64,000 bases of DNA, from contig SVHT01000002.1 in assembly GCA_015055615.1 (NCBI GenBank), forward strand, positions 124,001 through 188,000, given 5' to 3'. Shown in pieces: positions 28,036 through 36,985 of the stretch. Both the position numbers and the translations under genes were made by a program. A model generated the notes under the pieces. That model had not been told where the DNA came from, did no database searches, and worked only from the letters and a program-made list of their open reading frames with translations. Source of the DNA: Clostridiales bacterium (GTDB lineage Bacteria; Bacillota; Clostridia; Christensenellales; Borkfalkiaceae). Each line of letters opens with the position of its first letter. Positions within the stretch are counted from its first letter, which is position 1.

Positions 28036-31000
28036 ATGACAAAAATGAAGAAAGTGTTATTGCTTGCTTTGTCTCTTGCTATGTCGGCAACGTTGTTTGC
28101 AGCATGTGGCAAAGACAACGGCGGTATCATTATCCCCGATTCTTCTACGTCTGTTGACGGCGGGTCCACGGATACTAGCGATTCCGTAGACGACAGCAAC
28201 TCCGTAGACGACAGCGACGGTAGTGACGATTCGTCCTCGGGTGAACCCGGTGTAACGAAATACACGTTCACGAAGATTGACGGTAACCCCAGAGATCCCA
28301 ACGCTGTGCTTTATACGGGAGAATTGGAGGCAGGCGAAACGCTTGACCTTACGCCGCCCGCAGAAACCGAAGGCAAGACGTTCAGCGGTTGGATTGACGT
28401 TGAAGGCAACCCGTTTGAAGGCACGACGATGCCCGAGGATCACTTGGCTCTGTATGCAACCTGGGAAATCACGCCGTACACGGTAACGATTAAGCAGGAC
28501 GGCCAAGAAGATAAGGTGCTTACGTTCGGTGTGCAACAGGATATCAACAAGGATATTATTGGCCTTGATACGATTGGTTGGAATGTAGAACTGGCTCTTC
28601 CCGAAGCGACGGATGACACTAGCTATGCATTTGCAGAAGAGTTGCCCGAAACGTGGGAATTGAAAAACTACGAATTCACGATCGTTGCAACGACGACGAA
28701 GTACACGTTCACGAAGATTGACGGCAACCCCAGAGATCCTAACGCTACGATTATTATGGAAAAGCTGGAAGTAGGCGCAGAGCTTGATTTGACGGCACCC
28801 GCAGCCGTTGAAGGTAAAGTATTCAAGGGCTGGGTAGACGGCGAAGGTAACGTATACGAAGGCGCGACGATGCCCGAAGAACACTTGACGTTGTACGCTG
28901 ATTGGGAAATTACGCCGTACACGGTAACGCTTAAATTGGACGGCGAAGATTACAAGACGTTCAAATTCGGCGTAGAATCCGATTACAATGACCTTGAAAA
29001 CCAGATTATCGGCAGAAACGAGCTCTCGTTCGTATTGGAAGGCGAACTTCCCGCGGCGGAAGGCGAAACCTACTACGAATTTGCAGAAGAACTTCCCGAG
29101 GCTTGGGGTTTACAGGACTACACGATTGAAATCGTTTCGAAAGTAAAGACGTACACCTTCACGAAAATTGACGGCAACCCTAGAATGGGCGGTGCTGTAA
29201 CGCAGGTTGAATTGAAAGCAGGCGACGCGCTTGACCTTTCTGCCCCCGCAGAAGTTGAAGGCAAAGTGTTCAACGGTTGGGTAGACGGCGAAGGTAACGT
29301 ATATGAAGGTACGGAAATGCCCAACGAAGAATTAACGTTGTATGCAGATTGGACGATTACGCCGTATACGGTAACGCTTAAATTGGACGGCGAAGATTAC
29401 AAAACGCTTACGTTCGGTGTAGAAGACGATTACACAGATCTTGAAAACCAGATTATTGGCATCAAGTCGATTGGTTTCGTTATTGAAGGCGAAATTCCCG
29501 AAGACACCAGAACGACGGTTTATACGGTAGAACTTCCCGAAGAATGGGCTTTGCAAGATTACGAAATCGAAATTACGGCCGAAAAAATTGACGACGAAGA
29601 CTTGGCGAGCTCGGTAAGCCTTTGGGATCGTTTGAACGCAACGATTACCGACGCAACGGGCGCAACCAAAACGAACAAAGACAACTATTGGGACGGTACG
29701 GAAAAATCGGTAACGGTTGAAAACCAGAAAGAAGTAACCAATGGTTCGGACTTTGCAAACAAACTCACGTTTGATTACAACAGATATTCCGAAGAAGAAA
29801 AGGCTGCTGGTAAAGCTTCGTATTCTGCTTGGAAAGGCGAAATGTGGGTAGGCTTTAAGGTTGCCGCAAACGGTATTGACCTTACCAATTACGAACTCGT
29901 TTTCGATATGAAGGGCGAAAACCTTAACACGAGCATTATCGCTTATGCGGTTAAGAACGGTAGCGACGGCGTTGACTTCGTAATGGGCGCGCATACGACG
30001 TTCAAACAGGCAGATATGGTAGACCTTGGCGACGGTTGGTATCGTTGGACGGTAACCGTAGATTGCAAGACGGCGGCAGGCAAAGCGGCAGATTATATCA
30101 TTTTGTCCCTTGACAACGCCCCTGATACGAGCAAGGAAACGGTTGTATACATCGACAACATGTCCTTAAACGAAGTATTCTACTATACGGCGAAATTGGA
30201 CGTTGACGGTGTAGTAACCGAAGAAACGATTAGAGGCGGCAGCGAATATACGCCCGCAATCCCTGAAAAGGACGGTTACGAATTCACTGGTTGGGTAGAC
30301 GCAGAAGGTAACGAAGTTACGACGCCTATCGCCGTAGACGGCGACGTTGCACTCTTTGCTACGTGGAAGAAACTTCCCATCGCTTTGACGGAATACAAAT
30401 CGGTGGCTATCGACCTTGGTCAGGCTGACTTTGACATTGTTTCCTTCACGGGTAAAGCTGGTACGTATAAGATTGCCACGGGTAACTATCTGAGACCGGT
30501 TACGATTGTTGATGGTCAAGTTGGCGAAGACATTACGGAATTCACCTTGACGGAAGACGGCGAAACGTATACCTTCGGTATTGCATATGGCGACGATGGT
30601 AACGAATGGTACACGACGGGTTCGGTTATCGTTACCGGTGTGCACGATGAACTTCGTCCTTATTTTTGGAGAGACGACAAATACGCGCTTACCGTTAATT
30701 CGGCAGAACCTGCACCCGCAGGCTTTACGAAGGTAAGCGAATTCAACTGGGGCAACAACGCAACGCTTGACGGCAATGGCATACCTTGGTCGCAGGGAGC
30801 AAAAGACTTCCCTTGCCATATCATCAGCGAGCAAGATATCAGCGCATACAAAGATATTTGGTTTGCAATGAAGCTGGTAGAAGGTAAGTCTTTCTACGTA
30901 CGCGGTGGCGATGAGTATTTGGGTACGGCATGGTTGTATTTCCACTTCCAGCAGGAAGAAGGCGGTACGTGGGCTCTGTCCTTGTATTCGGCAGACGGTA

Positions 31001-32793
31001 CGTACGTTAGAGAAAACGTGCAGACGGGCCTTGTAGGTTCGAACTTGCAAGTTTTGATGAGATACGGCGGTAATAGTGGCGCATATCCCACCAGAGACGT
31101 AACCAACCTTAAAACGATGGTTTACATAACCGAAGTATTGACGGATATACCTCCTTACGATCCCGAAGTTTCGGCAGAAGCAACCCAGCTTTCCGACTCT
31201 GCGTTTAAAACGGACGGCGCTACTGGCCTCGTAGAAATGGAAACGGTTACGGAAGCAGTTCCCAACGGCTTTAACAGCGTAAAAGGTTACTACACGGAAG
31301 GTAAGACTTGGGGTAGTTACATTTTGAACACAAACGATATGTGCGGTGAAACGATTAGCGCGAAATCTGAGCTTTGGTTTGCAATGAAGATTCAAAACGG
31401 TCAAATTTCCGAAACGCCCAGCTATGCTACGGTTGACGGATATAACGCAGATCCTTGGGTATACTTCCATATGACGCAGGCAAGCGATAAGACGTGGACG
31501 ATGGAAATCACTTGCAACGGCAATGTTTGGAAGACGATGTCTAATCAGACCGGCTTGACCTTTGGGCAACTCCTTGATACTTCCACCGACGGTAGCCGTA
31601 TCGTTATCTATCAGAACAGAGAGAACCTTGGCGAGCCCGTATATATCTACACGACGGAAATTATGTCTGTGGATAAGCCCTTAGAACCTTTCGATACGCA
31701 AATCGACGCAGAGGCTACGGTTGCATTTGACCACGTTTGGAATCCGTATTACTTCACGGGCGGCGGTCAACCCGAAGGTGCGTACGCTGACGTAACGGCA
31801 CCCGAAGGGTTCTCGAAGGTAAGCTATTATAACTTTACCGATGCTAACTTCCCCAAAGTTGGACATCTTAACGCAGAAAACCTTAACCAATTCAGCAAAG
31901 TTTACTTTGCAATGAAGGCGGTAAACGCTAGAGATATCTATTTGCAGGGTCATCCCGACCAGTGCTATGCGGGCACCGATTGGTTGTACGTATACATGAC
32001 GAAGGCAGAAGACGGTACTTGGACGAAGTCCTTCAGATCGCCCGACGGTTTCGAGTGGATTGACGGTCAGAAGAATCTTACCGGTACGACGTTGGCTAAG
32101 CTTATGCCTTGGGTATCAGGCGTTAACACGGGTAGCTATCCCAGAGCTATTGAAGGCGGCGCAACAACGGCAACGGCATACTTCACCGAAATCTTGGCGG
32201 TTAAGGATCCCTACAAGCCTACGATTTCTGCAGACGCAGTAAAAGTTTACGACAGCATTTGGCGCGCTGACGACTATGCGCTTAGCGCAACGACGGACGA
32301 AGCTGCACCCGCAGGCTTTACGATGGTTGAGGAATACGATTGGCTCCACAACACGACGATGGTAGACGATAAGACGGGTACGGGCAATACGATTCCTTAC
32401 GGTTCTAATGCAAACGATATGCCTTTGACTTGTCTTGACGAAGCGGATATGAGCAACCTTAACGAATTTTGGTTTGCAATGAAACTTAAAGGTGGCGATG
32501 GCTTCTACGTACGCGGTAGCGCCAAATATACGGGTGGTCAGTGGTTGTACTTCCACGGCACGCGCGCAGAAGACGGTACGTGGACGTTGGAACTTACTTC
32601 GCAGGACTACTTCACGGTTACGCAGACGGGTATCGCAAAAGAACTCTTGAAAGATATCATTCTCTATCACGCGAAATCCGAAACAGAACCTTGGGATGGT
32701 GGCGCATATCCTACCAAGACGGCGGACAGCGAAACGGCTATCGTATACTTCACCGAAGTTTACGGTATCCAGAAAACGGTTGCCGCTGAGTAA
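28036..32793 (+). CDS. Modular surface lipoprotein with Flg_new/InlB-type repeats and four shared modules
   Basis: A 1585-residue lipoprotein with lipobox FAAC and an Asp/Ser stalk (to about residue 72). Three ~148-residue repeats follow (about 74-223, 224-369, 370-510). Each carries a Flg_new/Listeria-Bacteroides-type motif (FxGWVDGEGNVYEGTxMP, TLYADWEITPYTV). Residues about 515-710 look like a carbohydrate-binding beta-sandwich (WVGFKVAANGIDLTNYELVF, GWYRWTVTVDC), followed by a fourth Flg_new unit (about 715-780). Four copies of the shared ~165-aa module end the protein (about 870-1040, 1044-1215, 1220-1393, 1394-1585). GGAGGG lies 6 nt before ATG 28036. No catalytic motif is seen; a multivalent glycan-binding role is inferred. 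Confidence 0.86.
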   Translation: MTKMKKVLLLALSLAMSATLFAACGKDNGGIIIPDSSTSVDGGSTDTSDSVDDSNSVDDSDGSDDSSSGEPGVTKYTFTKIDGNPRDPNAVLYTGELEAGETLDLTPPAETEGKTFSGWIDVEGNPFEGTTMPEDHLALYATWEITPYTVTIKQDGQEDKVLTFGVQQDINKDIIGLDTIGWNVELALPEATDDTSYAFAEELPETWELKNYEFTIVATTTKYTFTKIDGNPRDPNATIIMEKLEVGAELDLTAPAAVEGKVFKGWVDGEGNVYEGATMPEEHLTLYADWEITPYTVTLKLDGEDYKTFKFGVESDYNDLENQIIGRNELSFVLEGELPAAEGETYYEFAEELPEAWGLQDYTIEIVSKVKTYTFTKIDGNPRMGGAVTQVELKAGDALDLSAPAEVEGKVFNGWVDGEGNVYEGTEMPNEELTLYADWTITPYTVTLKLDGEDYKTLTFGVEDDYTDLENQIIGIKSIGFVIEGEIPEDTRTTVYTVELPEEWALQDYEIEITAEKIDDEDLASSVSLWDRLNATITDATGATKTNKDNYWDGTEKSVTVENQKEVTNGSDFANKLTFDYNRYSEEEKAAGKASYSAWKGEMWVGFKVAANGIDLTNYELVFDMKGENLNTSIIAYAVKNGSDGVDFVMGAHTTFKQADMVDLGDGWYRWTVTVDCKTAAGKAADYIILSLDNAPDTSKETVVYIDNMSLNEVFYYTAKLDVDGVVTEETIRGGSEYTPAIPEKDGYEFTGWVDAEGNEVTTPIAVDGDVALFATWKKLPIALTEYKSVAIDLGQADFDIVSFTGKAGTYKIATGNYLRPVTIVDGQVGEDITEFTLTEDGETYTFGIAYGDDGNEWYTTGSVIVTGVHDELRPYFWRDDKYALTVNSAEPAPAGFTKVSEFNWGNNATLDGNGIPWSQGAKDFPCHIISEQDISAYKDIWFAMKLVEGKSFYVRGGDEYLGTAWLYFHFQQEEGGTWALSLYSADGTYVRENVQTGLVGSNLQVLMRYGGNSGAYPTRDVTNLKTMVYITEVLTDIPPYDPEVSAEATQLSDSAFKTDGATGLVEMETVTEAVPNGFNSVKGYYTEGKTWGSYILNTNDMCGETISAKSELWFAMKIQNGQISETPSYATVDGYNADPWVYFHMTQASDKTWTMEITCNGNVWKTMSNQTGLTFGQLLDTSTDGSRIVIYQNRENLGEPVYIYTTEIMSVDKPLEPFDTQIDAEATVAFDHVWNPYYFTGGGQPEGAYADVTAPEGFSKVSYYNFTDANFPKVGHLNAENLNQFSKVYFAMKAVNARDIYLQGHPDQCYAGTDWLYVYMTKAEDGTWTKSFRSPDGFEWIDGQKNLTGTTLAKLMPWVSGVNTGSYPRAIEGGATTATAYFTEILAVKDPYKPTISADAVKVYDSIWRADDYALSATTDEAAPAGFTMVEEYDWLHNTTMVDDKTGTGNTIPYGSNANDMPLTCLDEADMSNLNEFWFAMKLKGGDGFYVRGSAKYTGGQWLYFHGTRAEDGTWTLELTSQDYFTVTQTGIAKELLKDIILYHAKSETEPWDGGAYPTKTADSETAIVYFTEVYGIQKTVAAE

Positions 32794-32854
32794 TTCCCTC
32801 TACGTAGTTTTTCCGTGAGAAACGCGGAAAAATGAAAACTAAAAACTAAAACGG

Positions 32855-32898
32855 CGTACCCATCTGCGGGCAAAAGCGGATGGGTACGTTTGTTTTTA
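32855..32898 (+). terminator. Strong terminator closing the giant-protein cluster
   Basis: A 13-bp stem, CGTACCCATCTGC (32855-32867) with GCGGATGGGTACG (32876-32888) and one G.U, then TTTGTTTTT. Confidence 0.88.
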
Positions 32899-32941
32899 TA
32901 TTTTACTTGAAAAAAAGCAATACTTTTTGTGCATTTTGCTA

Positions 32942-32970
32942 TTTACATTTAGAGAAAAATGTATTATAAT
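32942..32970 (+). promoter_or_regulatory. Promoter of the isomerase-fucosidase operon with a palindrome in the spacer
   Basis: TTTACA (32942-32947), a 17-nt spacer, TATAAT (32965-32970). ACATTT-AGAGAA-AAATGT (32945-32962) is an inverted repeat in the spacer, resembling the one before the GH1 gene at 1951-1966 apart from a centre two bases longer. Confidence 0.72.
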
Positions 32971-33008
32971 ATGGATAATAAAACCAAAACTTTTAAAAGG
33001 GACGTAGT

Positions 33009-33782
33009 ATGAAAGAAATCGGTTTGAATTTATACTCAGTTAGAAACTTAATCGGCACGGAAGAGGAGCTCATTGATACGGCGAAAAAGCTGAAAGAAAT
33101 GGGATATTCTTTCTTTCAATATTCGGGCGCGACGTTTGATACCAAGCGTATCAAGCGTATGGTAGACGAGGTAGGTACGCCCGTTCGTTTGACGCACATG
33201 GATAAAAACCGTCTTTTGACGGAAACGGAAAAGGTGTGCGAAGAAAACCTGTACTTCGGCAATACCAATATCGGTCTTGGCGCTATGTCGGCGGATATTA
33301 TCAACGACGAGAAACAGTGCAAAGAATATATCGAAAAATATAATAAAGCGGGCGAAATTATGCGCAAATACGGCTGTCAGTTCTATTGGCATCACCATAA
33401 TTTCGAGTTTATTCAATACAACGGTCAGACGGTTATGGATTTCGTTATCGATAACGCGCCGTATATCAATTTCACGCTTGATACCTATTGGTTGCAACTC
33501 GGTGGCATGAACGTTATCGAGTATCTTGAAAGATTGAAGGGACGTATCGGTTGCGTACATCTTAAAGATTACAAGACGAAATATAACACGGAAAATTGGA
33601 AATACGAGCCGGAAATTGAATCGGTTGGCTACGGCGTTATGAACTTCCAATCGATCATCAATAAAATGCGCGAAGTAGGCGTGCAGCATTATTTCGTGGA
33701 ACAAGACAACGCGGCGGATTATCCTGATACGTTGCATCAAGTCGAAAGAAGTATTAAATACTTGAAGGAGAATATTAAATAA
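33009..33782 (+). CDS. Sugar-phosphate isomerase/epimerase-family TIM-barrel protein
   Basis: A 257-residue cytoplasmic protein of the xylose-isomerase-like TIM-barrel superfamily (AP endonuclease 2 fold). Motifs include YSVRNLIG at the N-terminus, FYWHHHNFEF and FTLDTYWLQLGG near the middle (metal-binding His/Glu/Asp), HLKDYK and a late FVEQDN. Such enzymes isomerise or epimerise sugars and often work with Gfo/Idh/MocA oxidoreductases; the next gene is one and starts 2 bp after this stop. AAAAGGGA precedes ATG. It is first in a six-gene operon of glycan-processing genes. Substrate unknown. Confidence 0.88.
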   Translation: MKEIGLNLYSVRNLIGTEEELIDTAKKLKEMGYSFFQYSGATFDTKRIKRMVDEVGTPVRLTHMDKNRLLTETEKVCEENLYFGNTNIGLGAMSADIINDEKQCKEYIEKYNKAGEIMRKYGCQFYWHHHNFEFIQYNGQTVMDFVIDNAPYINFTLDTYWLQLGGMNVIEYLERLKGRIGCVHLKDYKTKYNTENWKYEPEIESVGYGVMNFQSIINKMREVGVQHYFVEQDNAADYPDTLHQVERSIKYLKENIK

Positions 33783-33784
33783 TT

Positions 33785-34972
33785 ATGGAAAAAATTCGTT
33801 TTGGTATTATTGGTTTGGGTAACCAAGGTTGCTCGTATATGTTTAACATTTTTGACGCTGATCAGGTAGAGAACGGCGTCGTTACGGCGGTTTGCGACAA
33901 CAATCCCGCAAAATTGGAAAACGTGAAGGCAAACACGAAGAACGAAAACGTTGCGTACTTTGCAGATTATATCGAAATGCTTGATTCGGGACTTTGCGAC
34001 GCGATTTTGGTTGAAACGCCGCACTATTTCCACCCCGAAATGGTTATGGAATGTTTAAAGCGCGGTATTCACGTAATCTGCGAAAAACCCGCAGGCGTTT
34101 ACACCAAGCACGTTAAGGAAATGAACGAGGCGGCGAAAAAGAGCAACGCGCATTTTGCGATGATGTTCAACCAGCGTACCAACTGTGTATATAGAAAGAT
34201 GAAGGAGATGATTGCAGACGGCGCGATTGGCGATTTGCAGCGTGTTTCGTGGATTATCACCAACTGGTTTAGAACGCAGTTTTATTACGACAACGGTAGC
34301 TGGCGCGCAACGTGGGCTGGCGAAGGCGGCGGCGTACTCATCAATCAATGCCCTCACCAAATCGACCTCGTAAGCTGGGTAATTGGCGAAATGCCCGTTT
34401 CCGTCAATGCGTTCTGCAAATACGGCAAGTGGCACGATATCGAGGTAGAGGACGAAGTTACGGCGTATTTTGAATACGCTAACGGCGCGTCGGGTACGTT
34501 TATCACGACGACGGGCGAAACGCCGGGTACCAACCGTTTTGAGGTTTCGGGGACGAAAGGTAAACTCCTTTGCGAAGAAGATAAATTGATTTGGTATAAG
34601 AACGAATCGGACAGCCAAGAATGGGTTAAGAACTCTAAAACTACGTGGGAACGCCCGAAGTGGGAAGTTATCGAAGTGGAAACGGACGGCAAAAACCCTC
34701 AGCACGCGGGTATCATCAACAACTTTGCAAACGCGTTGCTTGGCAAGGAAGAATTCTTTGTGGACGGCTTGGAAGGTATCAACGGCGTAGAACTTATGAA
34801 CGCAATCGAGCTTTCCGGTTGGCAGAATGGTGCAAAGGTTTGCTTGCCCGTAGATGAAGATTTGTATTTGGAAGAACTCAACAAGCGTCGCGCAACTTCG
34901 CGTTTGAAGGTGGGCAACGACGACTACGTGCAAAATACGGCGGGGTCTTACGGCTCGAAGGAAAAGAAATAA
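33785..34972 (+). CDS. Gfo/Idh/MocA-family NAD(P)-dependent oxidoreductase
   Basis: A 395-residue enzyme. The N-terminal Rossmann fold has IIGLGNQGCSYMF, and HVICEKPAGVYTKHVKEM is the conserved EKP motif with the catalytic Lys. GGGVLINQCPHQIDLVSWVIG carries the downstream catalytic His/Asp region, and the C-terminal alpha/beta domain has the usual GTFITTTGETPGTNRFEVSG pattern. It oxidises or reduces a sugar or sugar derivative; with the preceding isomerase it could interconvert keto- and hydroxy-sugars. It begins 2 bp after the isomerase stop; AAGGAG lies within the end of that gene. A second, shorter paralogue is at 43449. Confidence 0.92.
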   Translation: MEKIRFGIIGLGNQGCSYMFNIFDADQVENGVVTAVCDNNPAKLENVKANTKNENVAYFADYIEMLDSGLCDAILVETPHYFHPEMVMECLKRGIHVICEKPAGVYTKHVKEMNEAAKKSNAHFAMMFNQRTNCVYRKMKEMIADGAIGDLQRVSWIITNWFRTQFYYDNGSWRATWAGEGGGVLINQCPHQIDLVSWVIGEMPVSVNAFCKYGKWHDIEVEDEVTAYFEYANGASGTFITTTGETPGTNRFEVSGTKGKLLCEEDKLIWYKNESDSQEWVKNSKTTWERPKWEVIEVETDGKNPQHAGIINNFANALLGKEEFFVDGLEGINGVELMNAIELSGWQNGAKVCLPVDEDLYLEELNKRRATSRLKVGNDDYVQNTAGSYGSKEKK

Positions 34973-35050
34973 GGAAAAAACTAGGCGGTGTGTATTTGTG
35001 TATGCACCGCCAAAAAATTAAGGAAAGATTGTATATTGGAGGACGAAAAT

Positions 35051-36973
35051 ATGGCGAACAACTTTAAATGGAGTGGCATAGATAAACGCTGTGTGCATTT
35101 GGACTTTCATACCTCGGAATTGATCGAAGGTATCGGCTCCAAATTTAGCCGCAAGGAATTTGCGGATATGCTTAGAAAGACGGGGCTGGATTCTATCACG
35201 TTATTTGCAAAATGCCATCATGGTTGTTTCTATTATAAGGACAGTAAATTTTTTGTGCATCCGCACCTTGCTTGCGATTTGTTGGACGAGCAGATCGCGG
35301 CGTGTAAAGACGCAGGTGTGTCCGCTAAGATATATATTTCCGCAGGTTTTGACGAGCATATCGCAAAGGAACACCCCGAGTGGTTGTTCTGCTATGACGA
35401 TTTTAACCCCGCTGGGCCTAATCAATTCCGCAGACTTTGCTTTAATACGCCTTATTTGGAAGTCTTAAAGGAACAAACGCGCGAAGTCGTTAGAAAGTAT
35501 AAACCCGACGGCGTATTTTTTGATATCGTGGCGAATTGGCCGTGTTTTTGCAAAAACTGCCTTTCGGATATGAAGAAAAAGGGGCTTGACCCCGAAAGCG
35601 ACGCCGACCGCTGGAAGATGTCCGTGGACGTTATGAACCATTACTTCGACGAAATGGAAAAATGCGTGCACGAAATCAGTCCCGAAACGGTGGTATTCCA
35701 AAACAGCGGCGGTTTTGAAATCGGCGCGCGCAGTAAAATTGATTGCTGCGACCAGTTAGAGCTTGAATCCCTGCCCACGGGCGGTTGGGGCTACGACCAC
35801 TTCCCGATGATGATGTCGTATATTCGCAGAGCAGGTAAAAATTGTATTGGTATGACGGGTAAATTCCACCGCGCATGGGGGGAATTCGGCGGTTATAAAT
35901 ATAAGGAAGCGCTCCGTTACGAGGCGGCGCAGAATTTGACCTTCGGCGCGGGTATGAATATCGGCGACCAGCTCCACCCCAGCGGAAAATTGGACGATTT
36001 CACGTACGAAATGGTTGCGGAAACGATGCAATTTATGCGCGAAAGAGAACCGTTTGTCGGCGGTAACTATTTGGCGGAAATGGCAATGTTCACGCCCACG
36101 GACGAGGGTGGCGGGCGAACGGGCGCGGCGCGTATTCTCTTTGAGGGTAAATATCTTTTCGACGTAATCGACGAATACGAACTCGAAAACGGCTATCCGC
36201 TTATTGTGGTTGCGCAAGATATCGCGCTGAGCGACAAGGTGGTTGCGTCCTTGAAAAAACACGCGAAAAAAGGCGGTAAAATCTTGGCGGTTGGCAAAGC
36301 GGCGAAATCCTTGGCGGAAAACGGCGTAGATTTGGGCTTTGTCGGTATGGACGAAGATTCTCTCGTTCCCGGATATTTCGTCGCAAAATACCCCGTTAAA
36401 GCGGCTAATAAAACCCCTTTGGTTGTGTACGGCAACGTTTACAACGTGCAAGCGACGGGCGAAGTGCTTGCGGATAAGCTTTCCCCGTACTTTACGCGCG
36501 AAGGGGAGCGGTTCTGTTCGCACGCGCAAACCCCTTGCGATTACGAAAAGGTTTCGCCTGCAATCACGCAGGGCAAGGACGGTATTGCGGTGGCGGCGGA
36601 TTTATTCGCGCTGTACGAAAAGGACGGCGCTATGACGGCGAAGGTATTGCTTTTACCGCTTGTAGATAAACTGCTTGGAGAAAAGCGTGTGCAAACGAAT
36701 TTGCCTTCGACGGGTAAAGTTACCTTGTGGGAACGCGAGAATTCGTATATCATGCATCTTTGCTATGCAAATATTATTGCTCGTGGTAAGACGGAAGTTG
36801 TGGAAGATATCGTAACCCTTTCTTCCGTGAAAGTGTCGGTAAAACTCGACAAACCTAAGAAAGTTTTGTTGCAACCCCAAGGCGAAGAAATTCCGTTTAC
36901 CTACGAAAACGGCAGAGTATGTTTTGAACTCAAAGATTTTAACTGCTACGCGGCGGTGGAATTTGTAAAATAA
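35051..36973 (+). CDS. GHL6/GH151-like glycoside hydrolase with beta-galactosidase-trimerisation-like domain
   Basis: A 640-residue cytoplasmic protein with an N-terminal TIM-barrel (residues about 8-345): CVHLDFHTSEL, KCHHGCFYY, KIYISAGFDEH, PDGVFFDIVANWPCFCKNC and VFQNSGGFEIGAR. This fits hypothetical glycosyl hydrolase 6 proteins, some of which are placed with GH151 alpha-L-fucosidases; that link is from memory. Residues about 370-545 resemble the flavodoxin-like trimerisation domain of GH42 enzymes, followed by a small beta domain. TTGGAGGA precedes ATG 35051; a longer frame from 34988 would skip this SD. The neighbouring GH29 fucosidase supports a fucoside substrate. Exact specificity is uncertain. 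Confidence 0.72.
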   Translation: MANNFKWSGIDKRCVHLDFHTSELIEGIGSKFSRKEFADMLRKTGLDSITLFAKCHHGCFYYKDSKFFVHPHLACDLLDEQIAACKDAGVSAKIYISAGFDEHIAKEHPEWLFCYDDFNPAGPNQFRRLCFNTPYLEVLKEQTREVVRKYKPDGVFFDIVANWPCFCKNCLSDMKKKGLDPESDADRWKMSVDVMNHYFDEMEKCVHEISPETVVFQNSGGFEIGARSKIDCCDQLELESLPTGGWGYDHFPMMMSYIRRAGKNCIGMTGKFHRAWGEFGGYKYKEALRYEAAQNLTFGAGMNIGDQLHPSGKLDDFTYEMVAETMQFMREREPFVGGNYLAEMAMFTPTDEGGGRTGAARILFEGKYLFDVIDEYELENGYPLIVVAQDIALSDKVVASLKKHAKKGGKILAVGKAAKSLAENGVDLGFVGMDEDSLVPGYFVAKYPVKAANKTPLVVYGNVYNVQATGEVLADKLSPYFTREGERFCSHAQTPCDYEKVSPAITQGKDGIAVAADLFALYEKDGAMTAKVLLLPLVDKLLGEKRVQTNLPSTGKVTLWERENSYIMHLCYANIIARGKTEVVEDIVTLSSVKVSVKLDKPKKVLLQPQGEEIPFTYENGRVCFELKDFNCYAAVEFVK

Positions 36974-36985
36974 GAAGGGATTTTT

